Source of the DNA: Pseudomonas sp. VD-NE ins
GTDB taxonomy: Bacteria; Pseudomonadota; Gammaproteobacteria; Pseudomonadales; Pseudomonadaceae
Direction of reading: 5' to 3'
NCBI RefSeq assembly: GCF_031882575.1
Contig: NZ_CP134772.1
Coordinates: forward strand, 5,530,501-5,594,500
Length of the DNA stretch: 64,000 nucleotides
Each line of letters starts with the position of its first letter. The first letter of the stretch is position 1. The notes under the pieces were generated by a model. The model did not search any database, was not told the DNA's origin, and was given only the letters and a program-made list of their open reading frames with translations. Positions 8,604 through 18,926 of this stretch are shown one piece after another. Made by a program: the position numbers and the translations under genes.

Positions 8604-8694
8604 GGCGCTCTCCAAGGGTTGGCGGAATTGGAAAAGCGGGCAAAGGTACGCATCCATCGAGGCCGAATCAAGCCTTTATGGACTAACGTACAGA

Positions 8695-8732
8695 ATGTCC
8701 TATAGGACATCACCCTCGGATAGATTAATCTA
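8695..8732. promoter_or_regulatory. two perfect palindromes between hpt and upp
   Basis: ATGTCCTATAGGACAT (8695-8710) is a perfect 16-base palindrome and TAGATTAATCTA (8721-8732) a perfect 12-base palindrome, 10 bases apart, in the divergent gap. They may be binding sites of dimeric regulators controlling nucleobase salvage. No regulator is encoded nearby. Confidence 0.5.
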
Positions 8733-8766
8733 GGCCGGTTTTTTTGCCCGCCGCCGGAGTTTTTCC

Positions 8767-9405
8767 ATGCCCATCCTCGAGATCCGCCATCCGCTGATCC
8801 GTCATAAACTCGGCCTGATGCGCCGCGCCGATATCAGCACCAAGAATTTCCGTGAGCTCGCTCAGGAAGTCGGCGCCCTGTTGACCTATGAAGCTACAAA
8901 AGATTTGCCGCTGGAGTCATACGATATTGCAGGCTGGTGCGGCACCGTGTCGGTCGAGAAGATCGCCGGCAAGAAGATCACCGTCGTGCCGATCCTGCGC
9001 GCCGGCATCGGCATGCTTGAAGGCGTGCTGAGCCTGATCCCGGGTGCCAAGGTTTCCGCGGTGGGCGTCGCCCGCAACGAAGAAACCCTGCAAGCGCACA
9101 CCTATCTGGAAAAACTGGTTCCGGAAATCGACGAACGGTTGGCGATGATCATCGATCCGATGCTCGCCACCGGCAGCTCGATGGTTGCGACCATCGACCT
9201 GCTGAAAAAGGCTGGCTGCAAAGACATCCGCGCCATGGTGCTGGTTGCCGCGCCGGAAGGTATTGCCGCAGTCGAAAAAGCTCACCCGGACGTGACCATC
9301 TACACCGCGTCCATCGATGAGCGCTTGAACGAGCACGGTTACATCATCCCTGGACTTGGCGACGCCGGTGACAAGATCTTCGGCACCAAGCAGAAGGACG
9401 CGTGA
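8767..9405 (+). CDS. upp: uracil phosphoribosyltransferase
   Basis: 212 aa, normal length. The family PRPP motif '[20 protein letters not shown]' is near residue 128, with '[12 protein letters not shown]' at about 78 and the C-terminal uracil-binding '[17 protein letters not shown]'. The cytoplasmic enzyme converts uracil plus PRPP to UMP. CCGGAG precedes the ATG. The stop nearly touches the uraA start, so the two are co-transcribed: import of uracil by UraA feeds Upp. Confidence 0.96.
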   Translation: MPILEIRHPLIRHKLGLMRRADISTKNFRELAQEVGALLTYEATKDLPLESYDIAGWCGTVSVEKIAGKKITVVPILRAGIGMLEGVLSLIPGAKVSAVGVARNEETLQAHTYLEKLVPEIDERLAMIIDPMLATGSSMVATIDLLKKAGCKDIRAMVLVAAPEGIAAVEKAHPDVTIYTASIDERLNEHGYIIPGLGDAGDKIFGTKQKDA

Positions 9406-9407
9406 CC

Positions 9408-10682
9408 ATGCAGCAAGAGTTCAACGATCCGCTCTGGCGCACGGTGCTGTCCGGCGCCCAGATGCTGTTCGTGGCTTTCGGCGCCCTGGTGCTGATGCCG
9501 CTGATCACGGGCCTGGACCCGAACGTGGCACTGTTTACCGCAGGTCTTGGGACGATTCTGTTCCAGATCGTCACCGGGCGTCAGGTGCCGGTGTTTCTGG
9601 CGTCGAGCTTCGCCTTCATCACCCCGATCATTCTCGCCAAGGGCCAGTTCGGCCTCGCCGCGACCATGGGCGGTGTGATGGCGGCCGGTTTCGTCTACAC
9701 CTTCCTCGGCCTTGCCGTGAAGATCAAAGGCACCGGATTTATCGACCGCTTGCTGCCACCGGTGGTGATTGGTCCGGTGATCATTTCCATCGGCCTGGCC
9801 ATGGCGCCGATTGCCGCAAACATGGCGATGGGCAAGGCTGGCGACGGTTCTGAACTGATCCATTACCAGACCGCAATGTTGATCTCGATGCCGGCGCTGC
9901 TGACCACGTTGATCGTGGCGGTGTTCGGTAAAGGCATCTTCCGCCTGGTGCCGATCATCTCCGGTGTGCTGGTCGGTTTTGCTATGGCGTTCTATTTCGG
10001 CGTGGTCGACACGGCGAAGATTGCCGCCGCGCCATGGTTTGCGATTCCGCATTTCACCGCACCGGAGTTCAACTGGCAGGCGATCCTGTTCATCGTTCCG
10101 GTGGCGCTGGCGCCGGCCATTGAGCACATCGGTGGCGTGATTGCTGTGGGCAGCGTGACCGGTCGTGACTACCTGAAGAAGCCAGGCCTGCATCGCACCC
10201 TGCTCGGTGACGGCATTGCCACCACCGCTGCCGGCATGTTCGGTGGCCCGCCAAACACCACTTACGCAGAAGTGACGGGCGCGGTGATGCTGACCAAGAA
10301 CTACAACCCGAAAATCATGACCTGGGCGGCGATCTTTGCCATCAGCCTGGCGTTCATCGGCAAGTTCGGCGCCCTGCTGCAAAGCATCCCGGTGCCGGTG
10401 ATGGGCGGGATTTTGTGCCTGTTGTTCGGTTCGATCGCAGCGGTGGGGATGAACACCCTGATCCGTCACAAGATCGATCTGGGCGAAGCACGCAATCTGG
10501 TGATCGTGTCGGTGACGTTGGTATTCGGGATTGGCGGTGTGCTGGTCGGCACCGGTACCGGTCCGGATGACTTCGGCCTCAAAGGCATCGCGCTGTGCGC
10601 GGTGGTGGCGATTGCGCTGAACCTGATTCTGCCGGGCAACGATGGCTGGAAGAACAAGAAGGCGGATGAGCCGCTGATCTAG
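9408..10682 (+). CDS. uraA: uracil:H+ symporter (NCS2/NAT family)
   Basis: 424 aa from the ATG at 9408 (a GTG two codons upstream overlaps the upp stop). About 12-14 hydrophobic segments, with the NAT signature region 'GGPPNTTYAEVTGAVMLTKN' and 'PVALAPAIEHIGGVIAVG' (the TM8/TM10 half-helices that hold uracil). The inner-membrane permease imports uracil. Two bases separate it from the upp stop, so translation is likely coupled. A complex REP-type repeat follows. Confidence 0.93.
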   Translation: MQQEFNDPLWRTVLSGAQMLFVAFGALVLMPLITGLDPNVALFTAGLGTILFQIVTGRQVPVFLASSFAFITPIILAKGQFGLAATMGGVMAAGFVYTFLGLAVKIKGTGFIDRLLPPVVIGPVIISIGLAMAPIAANMAMGKAGDGSELIHYQTAMLISMPALLTTLIVAVFGKGIFRLVPIISGVLVGFAMAFYFGVVDTAKIAAAPWFAIPHFTAPEFNWQAILFIVPVALAPAIEHIGGVIAVGSVTGRDYLKKPGLHRTLLGDGIATTAAGMFGGPPNTTYAEVTGAVMLTKNYNPKIMTWAAIFAISLAFIGKFGALLQSIPVPVMGGILCLLFGSIAAVGMNTLIRHKIDLGEARNLVIVSVTLVFGIGGVLVGTGTGPDDFGLKGIALCAVVAIALNLILPGNDGWKNKKADEPLI

Positions 10683-10700
10683 ACCTTTAGATCTGATGTG

Positions 10701-10804
10701 TGATCGTTCCCACGCTCTGCGTGGGAACGCAGCCCATGACGCTCCGCGTCACTGGACGCAGAGCGTCCCTAGAGGCATTCCCACGCTGAGCGTGGGAACG
10801 ATCA
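10701..10804. repeat. REP-type inverted repeat, family C (GATCGTTCCCACGCTC)
   Basis: TGATCGTTCCCACGCTCTGC at the left and its counterpart CTGAGCGTGGGAACGATCA at the right enclose an inner hairpin GACGCTCCGCGTC / GGACGCAGAGCGTCC. Only one copy is in this window. It fills the whole gap between the convergent uraA and hemH genes and may stand in for a terminator. Confidence 0.85.
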
Positions 10805-11830
10805 TCACAACGCCAGCGGCGCTCGCTCGCAGAGAGTCGCCAAGGCTTTCGCCCAATGCGTGTCATCGTTCAGGCATGGCACCAGCACCAGCTCCTCGCC
10901 CCCCGCTTCGCGGAATTGCTCGTTACCGCGATCGCCAATCTCTTCCAGTGTCTCGATGCAATCGGCGACAAACGCCGGGCACATCACCAGAATTTTCTTC
11001 ACGCCGCTTTTCGCCAGCTCATCCAGTCGCGCTTCAGTGTACGGTTCGATCCACTTTGCCCGGCCCAGACGCGACTGAAACGATACCGACCATTTGCCAT
11101 CCGGCAGGCCCATGCGCTCGGCGAACAACGCTGCGGTACGCAGGCATTGCGCGCGATAACAGGTCGCCATGACCGCAGGCGAGGCGTTCTTGCAGCAATC
11201 ATCATTCTTGAAGCAGTGATTGCCGGTCGGATCGAGTTTGGTCAGGTGCCGCTCAGGCAAACCGTGGAAACTCAGCAACAGGTGATCGTAATCCTGTTGT
11301 AGATGTGGCCGGGCGCTTTCGACCAACGCATCGAGATATTCCGGCTGATCGTAGAACGGTTGCAGCACCGACAGTTGCACGTCGAGTTTCTTCTGCCGGA
11401 TCACCCGTTTCGCTTCTTCGATCACCGTGGTGGTGGTGCTGTCGGCGAACTGCGGATAGAGCGGCGCCAGTGTGATGCGCTTGTGCCCCGCCGCAACCAG
11501 TTTGAGCAAACAGGTTTCAATCGACGGTTCGCCGTAGCGCATCGCCAACTCGACCGGGCCGTGGGTCCACTGCGAGGTCATCTGCTGTTGCAGGCGACGG
11601 CTGAGCACCACCAGCGGTGAACCCTCGTCCCACCAGATCGATGCATAGGCGTGGGCCGATTGCTCCGGGCGCTTGATCAGGATCAGCGACACCAGCAAAC
11701 GCCGCACCGGCCACGGCAGGTCAATCACGTACGGGTCCATCAGGAATTGATTGAGGTAGCTGCGCACATCGGCCACCGAGGTGGAGGCCGGGGAACCCAG
11801 GTTGACCAGAAGCAAAGCGTGATCGGTCAT
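10805..11830 (-). CDS. hemH: ferrochelatase
   Basis: 341 aa, typical bacterial size. Conserved '[20 protein letters not shown]' at the start, the catalytic-His segment '[18 protein letters not shown]' near residue 185, and '[19 protein letters not shown]' with the catalytic Glu near residue 295. The enzyme inserts Fe(II) into protoporphyrin IX in the last step of haem synthesis. It is 13 bases downstream of the epimerase gene on the same strand and probably shares its transcript, hence possibly also the light-type operators at 12873. Confidence 0.95.
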   Translation of the reverse strand: MTDHALLLVNLGSPASTSVADVRSYLNQFLMDPYVIDLPWPVRRLLVSLILIKRPEQSAHAYASIWWDEGSPLVVLSRRLQQQMTSQWTHGPVELAMRYGEPSIETCLLKLVAAGHKRITLAPLYPQFADSTTTTVIEEAKRVIRQKKLDVQLSVLQPFYDQPEYLDALVESARPHLQQDYDHLLLSFHGLPERHLTKLDPTGNHCFKNDDCCKNASPAVMATCYRAQCLRTAALFAERMGLPDGKWSVSFQSRLGRAKWIEPYTEARLDELAKSGVKKILVMCPAFVADCIETLEEIGDRGNEQFREAGGEELVLVPCLNDDTHWAKALATLCERAPLAL

Positions 11831-11843
11831 GCAACGTCCTATT

Positions 11844-12746
11844 TCAGAGGCGGCTGGAGAGATCGTCCAGGGCCGCGCGTAAATCCGTGAACTGGAAAGT
11901 GAAACCCGCTTCCAGCAAGCGTGTCGGCATGGCCTTCTGGCCGCCGAGCAACAACAAAGACATCTCGCCGAGGCCGACCTTCAGCGCCAGGGTCGGCATC
12001 GGCATGAACGCCGGGCGGTGCAACACGCTGCCCAGCGTCTTGGCAAATTCGCGATTGCGCACCGGTTGCGGCGCGCAGGCATTATAAGGACCACTGGCCT
12101 GATCCCGATGCAGAAGAAAATCAATCAGGGCGATTTGGTCGTTGATATGAATCCACGGCATCCACTGCCGACCATTGCCCAAAGGCCCGCCCAGCCCGAG
12201 TTTGAACGGCAACAGCAAGCGCGACAAAAAGCCGCCCTCGGCCGACAGCACCAAACCGGTTCGCACCAGTACCACGCGGATGCCCTGCGCTTCGGCGCGC
12301 AGTGCGGTTTCCTCCCAGGCGATGCACAACTGGCTGGCGAAATCGTCGATCACCGGCGGCGAATCTTCCGTCAGCTCGCGCTCACCGCCATCGCCGTACC
12401 AGCCGATTGCCGATCCGGAAATCAGCAATGCCGGTTTCTGCGCGCGGGTTTCGAGCCAGGCCAACAGTGTTTCCGTCAGCTTGATGCGGCTGCTCCACAG
12501 CAACGCTTTGCGGCGATGGGTCCACGGCCGATCGGCAATCGGCGCACCGGCCAGATTGATGATCGCGTCCACGGATTCTTCGCCGAGGTCTTCCAGACGC
12601 GCGATGCCACGCACCTGCGCACCGCAAATCTTCGCGACTTTCTCCGGCTTGCGGCTCCACACCGTCAAGCGATGGCCCTGCTGCGACCAGTATCGGCAGA
12701 GCTGACGTCCGATCAAACCAGTACCGCCGGTCAGCAATATGTGCAT
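11844..12746 (-). CDS. TIGR01777-family NAD(P)-dependent epimerase (YfcH-like)
   Basis: 300 aa. The Rossmann motif '[20 protein letters not shown]' opens the protein; '[20 protein letters not shown]' and '[20 protein letters not shown]' (active-site Tyr in GWYG) are signatures of the TIGR01777 sugar-epimerase-like subfamily, and the C-terminal '[20 protein letters not shown]' is its DUF1731 tail. Substrate unknown. The gene faces away from the light-cluster FAD oxidase across a 197-base gap that holds the TGTACA operators, so it may be part of the same response. Confidence 0.85.
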   Translation of the reverse strand: MHILLTGGTGLIGRQLCRYWSQQGHRLTVWSRKPEKVAKICGAQVRGIARLEDLGEESVDAIINLAGAPIADRPWTHRRKALLWSSRIKLTETLLAWLETRAQKPALLISGSAIGWYGDGGERELTEDSPPVIDDFASQLCIAWEETALRAEAQGIRVVLVRTGLVLSAEGGFLSRLLLPFKLGLGGPLGNGRQWMPWIHINDQIALIDFLLHRDQASGPYNACAPQPVRNREFAKTLGSVLHRPAFMPMPTLALKVGLGEMSLLLLGGQKAMPTRLLEAGFTFQFTDLRAALDDLSSRL

Positions 12747-12868
12747 GACATCTTCCTCGCGTGGCGTTTAACCCGGATCACTAGTCTATTTTTATAAGCA
12801 GGGATCTTTTCTATCGGGCAGGCTCTATTGTTTAACCATAGGCCAAGCTGTCAGAACGAGAACGCTAG

Positions 12869-14142
<1,274 letters not shown>

Positions 14143-14151
14143 ATACCGTCC

Positions 14152-14244
14152 CCTGTGGGAGCGAGCTTGCTCGCGAAGGCGGTGTGTCAATCAATGCATT
14201 TGTTGAATGTTAATGCGTATTCGCGAGCAAGCTCGCTCCCACAG
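14152..14244. repeat. REPIN, family B (TGTGGGAGCGAGCTTGCTCGCG)
   Basis: Inverted arms of 24 bases around a 45-base centre. This copy and that at 23099 carry GAGCTTGCTC / GAGCAAGCTC, whereas other family B copies carry GAGCCTGCTC / GAGCAGGCTC; both arms change together. Separates the first and second operons of the light cluster. Confidence 0.92.
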
Positions 14245-14269
14245 TGAACTGCGTTCAACCGGCAAATGT

Positions 14270-14342
14270 TGTACAAATCATTTGACTTGTACACCCATGA
14301 ATCTATGCTGAGCAAAGTTGTACAGAGATCAACCTCTGTACA
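14270..14342 (+). promoter_or_regulatory. two perfect TGTACA-N12-TGTACA operators over a sigma-70 promoter
   Basis: Site 1: TGTACA at 14270-14275 and 14288-14293. Site 2: TGTACA at 14319-14324 and 14337-14342. Both spacings are exactly 12. A promoter TTGACT (14282-14287), 16 bases, TATGCT (14304-14309) overlaps site 1; site 2 covers the expected start of transcription. The layout fits a repressor that releases in the light, controlling the operon from 14363 through phrB, including the regulator gene itself. Confidence 0.8.
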
Positions 14343-14362
14343 GGTATGGATTCGAGGTGCCC

Positions 14363-15325
14363 ATGTCTGACTCTTGCGCAGCCAAACCAAAAATCGCCAT
14401 CAGCGCCTGCCTGCTGGGCGCCGAGGTGCGCTACAACGGTGGACACAAGGAATCACGGCTGTGCAGCCGCACCCTCACCGAGCATTTCGATTTCGTTCCG
14501 GTATGTCCGGAGGTCGCAATCGGCCTGGGCATTCCCCGCGAGCCGATCCGCCTCGTCGGTGATCCAGAACATCCTGAAGCCATCGGCACGGTAAACCCTG
14601 CGATCAACGTCACTCAGCCTTTGGCCGAATACGGCACAAAAATGGCCGCCGAACTCGATGACATCTGCGGCTACATCTTCATGCAGCAGTCGCCGTCCTG
14701 CGGCCTGGAACGGGTCAAGGTCTACCACGCCAATGGCGCCCCGGTGAACGGCGGCGGGCGCGGGATTTACGCTCAGGCGTTCTGCGCACAGCACCCGGAT
14801 CTGCCGGTGGAAGAAGCCGGGCGCCTCAACGATCCGGTACTGCGCGAGAACTTCATCACCCGCGTATTCGCCTACAGCGAATGGCAACAAGTCCTCGCCA
14901 ATGGCCTGAGTCGTCGCGCCCTCACCGAATTCCATTCGCGCTACAAATACTTGCTGATGGCGCACAACCCACTGCAATACAAAGCGCTGGGCAAACTGCT
15001 CGGCAACATGGCCGACACCGATCCCGTCGAACTCGGCCCACGCTACTTCAGCGAACTGATGGCAGCGCTGAAAAAATGCGCCACGCGCGGCACCCACAGC
15101 AATGTCCTGCAGCACATCAGCGGTTATCTGAAACAGGCGATCAGCGCCGAAGACAAACAGGAAATGCAACACGTCATCGGCCAGTACCGCCAAGGCATCG
15201 TGCCGCTGGTGGTGCCGTTGACGCTGCTCAAGCATCACTTTCGCCTCCATCCGGATTCGTACATCGCGCAACAGGTTTACCTGCAACCGCACCCGGAAAA
15301 CCTCAGCCTGCGAAACGCAATCTAA
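14363..15325 (+). CDS. YbgA-like protein with DUF523 and DUF1722 domains
   Basis: 320 aa from the ATG at 14363. N-terminal DUF523: 'IAISACLLGAEVRYNGGHK', 'FVPVCPEVAIGLGIPREPIR', 'FMQQSPSCGLERVKVY', with conserved cysteines suited to metal or thiol chemistry. C-terminal DUF1722 from about residue 190: 'FHSRYKYLLMAHNPLQYKAL'. The same two-domain protein (YbgA) accompanies phrB in E. coli, which supports a role connected with photoreactivation or thiouridine/thiol metabolism, though this is not established. It is the first gene behind two operators and overlaps the regulator start by one base. Confidence 0.88.
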   Translation: MSDSCAAKPKIAISACLLGAEVRYNGGHKESRLCSRTLTEHFDFVPVCPEVAIGLGIPREPIRLVGDPEHPEAIGTVNPAINVTQPLAEYGTKMAAELDDICGYIFMQQSPSCGLERVKVYHANGAPVNGGGRGIYAQAFCAQHPDLPVEEAGRLNDPVLRENFITRVFAYSEWQQVLANGLSRRALTEFHSRYKYLLMAHNPLQYKALGKLLGNMADTDPVELGPRYFSELMAALKKCATRGTHSNVLQHISGYLKQAISAEDKQEMQHVIGQYRQGIVPLVVPLTLLKHHFRLHPDSYIAQQVYLQPHPENLSLRNAI

Positions 15326-16266
15326 TGAACGACAAAATGGATACCAGCGCCCAGGAAGACCTTGGTGCTGATTTTAAAAAAGCCCTCGACGAGGGCTGGC
15401 TGCCGATTCGTGAAGTCGCCCGGCAAACCGGCGTCAACGCAATCACCCTGCGTGCGTGGGAACGCCGCTACGGGCTGGTCGTCCCGCAACGCACACCCAA
15501 GGGTCACCGGCTGTATTCGGCCGAACATGTGCAGCGAATTCTGACCATCCTTACCTGGCTCAACCGTGGCGTCGCGGTCAGCCAGGTCAAACCGCTGCTC
15601 GACACGCCACAGGCGTTCAGCGAAACGGTGGAAAACGACTGGCAACGGTTGCGCCAGACATTGCTGGCGGCCGTCACGCAACTCAATGAACGCAGCCTCG
15701 ACGACAGCGTCAATCAGGCCATGGCGCTCTACCCGCCACGCACCTTGTGCGGGCAATTGCTGATGCCGCTGCTGGCGGAACTGGAGCAGCGCTGGCAAGG
15801 CCAGTTCGGCGCGCAGATGGAGCGAGTGTTCTTTTATTCGTGGTTGCGCAGCAAATTCGGCACACGCATCTACCATAACAATCGTCAGTTACATGACGCC
15901 CCGCTGTTATTGATCAATCATTCCGACCTGCCACTGGAACCTCATCTGTGGCTGTGCGCGTGGCTGATCAGCAGCGCTGATTGTCCGGTGCAAGTGTTTG
16001 ACTGGCCGCTGCCGGCCGCCGAACTGGCACTGGCGGTCGAACATCTGCAAGCCCGTGGCGTACTGCTGTATTCCAGCAAAGCCATGAACCTTGCGCAGTT
16101 GCCGAAACTATTGAATGGAGTCAGTTGCCCGAAAATGCTGGTCGGACCAACGGTATGCATCCACCACGCCGAGTTGTCCGTAAGAACTTGCGAGATGGCT
16201 GATGTGTTCCTGGCTGAAGACGCGCTTGTAGCGCACCAGGTGCTTGTTCAGCGTGGGCTGATCTAA
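15325..16266 (+). CDS. MerR-family light-response regulator, LitR/CarH-like without visible B12 ligands
   Basis: 313 aa. MerR HTH at residues 23-90 ('LPIREVARQTGVNAITLRAW', 'YGLVVPQRTPKGHRLYSAEH'). The C-terminal part aligns with CarH/LitR: 'ELEQRWQGQFGAQMERVFFY' keeps the Trp of the cobalamin-binding four-helix module, but the following Glu-His pair is Glu-Arg here, and no DXHXXG lower-ligand motif is seen, so it resembles class II LitR proteins of Pseudomonas that do not bind adenosylcobalamin themselves. It lies behind two matching operators, suggesting autoregulation. Start overlaps the YbgA-like stop; its own stop overlaps phrB by one base. Confidence 0.85.
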   Translation: MNDKMDTSAQEDLGADFKKALDEGWLPIREVARQTGVNAITLRAWERRYGLVVPQRTPKGHRLYSAEHVQRILTILTWLNRGVAVSQVKPLLDTPQAFSETVENDWQRLRQTLLAAVTQLNERSLDDSVNQAMALYPPRTLCGQLLMPLLAELEQRWQGQFGAQMERVFFYSWLRSKFGTRIYHNNRQLHDAPLLLINHSDLPLEPHLWLCAWLISSADCPVQVFDWPLPAAELALAVEHLQARGVLLYSSKAMNLAQLPKLLNGVSCPKMLVGPTVCIHHAELSVRTCEMADVFLAEDALVAHQVLVQRGLI

Positions 16267-17732
16267 TGGACGCAGTGAGTTCCGACATGCAATTGATCTG
16301 GCTGCGCAGCGACTTGCGCCAACATGACAACACTGCCCTCGCGGCTGCCGCAGCGCGCGGCCCGACGGTCGCCGTGTACCTGTTGAGCCCGCAGCAGTGG
16401 CTGGAACATGACGATGCGCCGTGCAAGGTCGACTTCTGGTTGCGCAACCTGCGTGAGCTGAGCGCCAGCCTTGGCCAACTCAACATCCCGTTGCTGATTC
16501 GCACTGCAACCCATTGGGATAAAGCCCCGGCGGAACTGCTCAAGCTCTGCCGGCAACTGAAGATTGCGGCGGTCCACGTCAATGAAGAATATGGCGTCCA
16601 TGAAAGCCGTCGCGATGCAGCGGTAGGCGAAACACTAAAGGCCGAGGGCATCACCTTTCACAGCTATCTCGACCAGTTGCTGTTCAAACCCGGCACGGTG
16701 CTGACCAAGACCGACAGCTACTTCAAGGTGTTCAGCCAGTTTCGCAAAGTCTGTTACGAACGCCTGCATCGCTCGATGCCTGCGTTGGTCAAGGCCCCAG
16801 GTAAACAGGCAAAACTGGCGATAGACAGCGACCCGGTTCCCGACTCCGTCAAAGGCTTCGCCACACCGAGCCAATCCCTGCGCGATCTGTGGCCCGCCGG
16901 TGAACAGGAAGCACGACGCCGCCTCGACACCTTCACCGACGTGCAGATCGACTACTACCAAAGTGAACGCGACTTCCCGGCCAAACCCGGCACCAGTCAG
17001 CTCTCGGCGTATCTCGCTGCCGGCGTGATCTCACCGCGCCAATGCTTGCACGCCGCCCTGCAAAGCAATCAGGGCGAGTTCGAAAGCGGCAAGGTCGGTG
17101 CGGTCACCTGGATCAACGAGCTGCTGTGGCGCGAGTTCTACAAACACATCCTGGTCGGCTATCCACGGGTCTCGCGGCACCGCGCCTTTCGCCCGGAAAC
17201 CGAAGCCCTCGCCTGGCGTGATGCGCCGGACGATCTCGCCGCGTGGCAAGAGGCGCGCACCGGTCTGCCGATCATCGATGCGGCCATGCGCCAATTGCTC
17301 GAAACCGGATGGATGCACAATCGCCTGCGCATGGTCGTGGCGATGTTCCTGACCAAAAACCTGCTGATCGACTGGCGCGAAGGTGAACGCTTTTTCATGC
17401 GCCACCTCATCGACGGCGATCTGGCGGCGAACAACGGTGGCTGGCAATGGAGTTCGTCGACGGGCACCGACTCGGCGCCGTACTTCCGCATCTTCAACCC
17501 GTTGAGCCAGTCGGAAAAATTCGACAGCGAAGGCCTGTTCATCAAGCACTGGCTGCCGGAACTGGCGGGCCTCGACAAAAAACAAGTGCATAACCCGGCC
17601 GACGTCGGTGGTTTGTTCGGCGCGGCGGATTATCCGTCGCCGATCGTCAACCTCAGCACCTCACGCCAACGGGCCTTGGCAGCCTTCAAGAATCTGCCTT
17701 CGCGTACGTCTTCAGGAGGTGATGATGAGTGA
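16266..17732 (+). CDS. phrB: deoxyribodipyrimidine photolyase
   Basis: 488 aa, usual for class I CPD photolyase. N-terminal antenna domain ('MQLIWLRSDLRQHDNTALAA'), then the FAD domain with 'LSAYLAAGVISPRQCLHAAL', 'LLWREFYKHILVGYPRVSRH', 'GLPIIDAAMRQLLETGWMHN' and 'NNGGWQWSSSTGTDSAPYFR', which contain the FAD-binding and electron-transfer Trp residues. It repairs cyclobutane pyrimidine dimers using blue light. It follows the regulator gene with a one-base overlap, so both come from the operator-controlled promoter at 14282. Confidence 0.96.
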   Translation: MDAVSSDMQLIWLRSDLRQHDNTALAAAAARGPTVAVYLLSPQQWLEHDDAPCKVDFWLRNLRELSASLGQLNIPLLIRTATHWDKAPAELLKLCRQLKIAAVHVNEEYGVHESRRDAAVGETLKAEGITFHSYLDQLLFKPGTVLTKTDSYFKVFSQFRKVCYERLHRSMPALVKAPGKQAKLAIDSDPVPDSVKGFATPSQSLRDLWPAGEQEARRRLDTFTDVQIDYYQSERDFPAKPGTSQLSAYLAAGVISPRQCLHAALQSNQGEFESGKVGAVTWINELLWREFYKHILVGYPRVSRHRAFRPETEALAWRDAPDDLAAWQEARTGLPIIDAAMRQLLETGWMHNRLRMVVAMFLTKNLLIDWREGERFFMRHLIDGDLAANNGGWQWSSSTGTDSAPYFRIFNPLSQSEKFDSEGLFIKHWLPELAGLDKKQVHNPADVGGLFGAADYPSPIVNLSTSRQRALAAFKNLPSRTSSGGDDE

Positions 17733-18147
17733 ATTCCTGCGCCGCTTCGCCCGGCAATTTTCAGCGTTGAACAAAGACAACCTGCAAAGCCTGGGCGAGC
17801 TGTACAGCGATGACATTCATTTCACTGACCCGCTGCACGAGGTGCAGGGGCTGGCGCAGTTACGCGACTACTTCGGCGAGCTGTACGCCAATGTCAGCGA
17901 ACTGCGTTTCGACTTTCATGGTTTCGACCAGATCGGCGACTGTGAAGGCTACCTGCGCTGGGTCATGAGTTATCGCCACCCGCGCCTGGCGGGTGGCCGC
18001 GTAATTCGTGTCAGCGGCTGTTCGCACCTGCTGTGGCACGACAAGGTTTATCGCCATCGGGATTATTTCGATGCCGGGGCGCTGCTGTATGAACACTTGC
18101 CAGTATTGGGCCGGGTCATCGCCTGGCTGAAAAGGAGAATGGGATGA
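17725..18147 (+). CDS. nuclear transport factor 2 (SnoaL)-like protein
   Basis: 140 aa from the ATG at 17725, chosen because AGGAGGT is spaced four bases upstream; the ATG at 17722 is too close. 'LGELYSDDIHFTDPLHEVQG' and 'DYFGELYANVSELRFDFHGF' are classic SnoaL/NTF2-like residues, a cone-shaped fold used by many small isomerases and binding proteins. The gene overlaps the photolyase by eight bases and the next SDR gene by four, joining DNA repair and lipid genes in one transcript. The actual ligand is unknown. Confidence 0.8.
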   Translation: MSEFLRRFARQFSALNKDNLQSLGELYSDDIHFTDPLHEVQGLAQLRDYFGELYANVSELRFDFHGFDQIGDCEGYLRWVMSYRHPRLAGGRVIRVSGCSHLLWHDKVYRHRDYFDAGALLYEHLPVLGRVIAWLKRRMG

Positions 18148-18926
18148 GTCGTACACCTCCACGGCGTTATTGGTTGACCGGGGCCAGCAGTGGCATCGGC
18201 GCGGCGCTGGCTGAAGAGATCCTGAAAACCGGTGCGCACCTGGCGGTCAGTTCCCGCCAGATCGCTCCGCTCAAGGTCTTGTCGCAACGCTATCCAGGGC
18301 AGGTTTTGGTGGTGCCGGGAGATCTGACCAACAGCCAGACTGTGCGCGAAATCGGCGAGCAGATCATGCAGGACTGGGGTTCGCTGGACTCGGTGATTCT
18401 CAACGCCGGCACCTGCGAATACGTGGATGCCAAGCAGTTCGACTCCTCGATCATCGAGCATGTGGTGCGCACCAATCTGCTCGCCAGCAGTTACTGCATT
18501 GAGGCCGCGTTGCCACTGTTGCGCAAAGGCACCGCGCCGCATCTGATCGGCATGGCCAGTTCGGTAACCTATCTGCCGTTGCCACGGGCCGAAGCCTATG
18601 GCGCCTCCAAGGCCGGTTTGCGTTACCTGTTCGAATCGCTGCGCATTGACCTGGCCGATGAAGGCATTGAAGTCACCGTGGTCAGCCCGGGTTTCGTCGA
18701 AACACCGCTGACCGCCAAAAACGATTTCCCCATGCCGTTGAGCTGGCCTGTGGATAAAGCCGCGCGGCACATCTTCGCCAAGCTCAAGGATCGGCCGCTG
18801 GAGATCGCCTTTCCGGCGCTGTTCATGGCCGCGTTGTGGCCACTGTCGAAACTGCCGGCACGCGTCCAATTGGCGATCGGCAAGCGTATGGTGCGCAAGT
18901 CCCCACCGCTGACGGATCCGACATGA
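18144..18926 (+). CDS. short-chain dehydrogenase/reductase
   Basis: 260 aa. SDR cofactor motif 'YWLTGASSGIGAALAEEILK', 'NAG' in 'SVILNAGTCEYVDAKQFD', and catalytic 'YGASKAGLRYLFESL' (YxxxK) near residue 150. NAD(P)-dependent oxidation or reduction of an unknown, perhaps lipid, substrate. ATGA overlaps with both neighbours. From family knowledge, similar SDR, FAD oxidase and CFA-like genes sit together in the singlet-oxygen stress regulon of Rhodobacter sphaeroides, which makes furan fatty acids; a similar job here is inference. Confidence 0.85.
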   Translation: MSRTPPRRYWLTGASSGIGAALAEEILKTGAHLAVSSRQIAPLKVLSQRYPGQVLVVPGDLTNSQTVREIGEQIMQDWGSLDSVILNAGTCEYVDAKQFDSSIIEHVVRTNLLASSYCIEAALPLLRKGTAPHLIGMASSVTYLPLPRAEAYGASKAGLRYLFESLRIDLADEGIEVTVVSPGFVETPLTAKNDFPMPLSWPVDKAARHIFAKLKDRPLEIAFPALFMAALWPLSKLPARVQLAIGKRMVRKSPPLTDPT

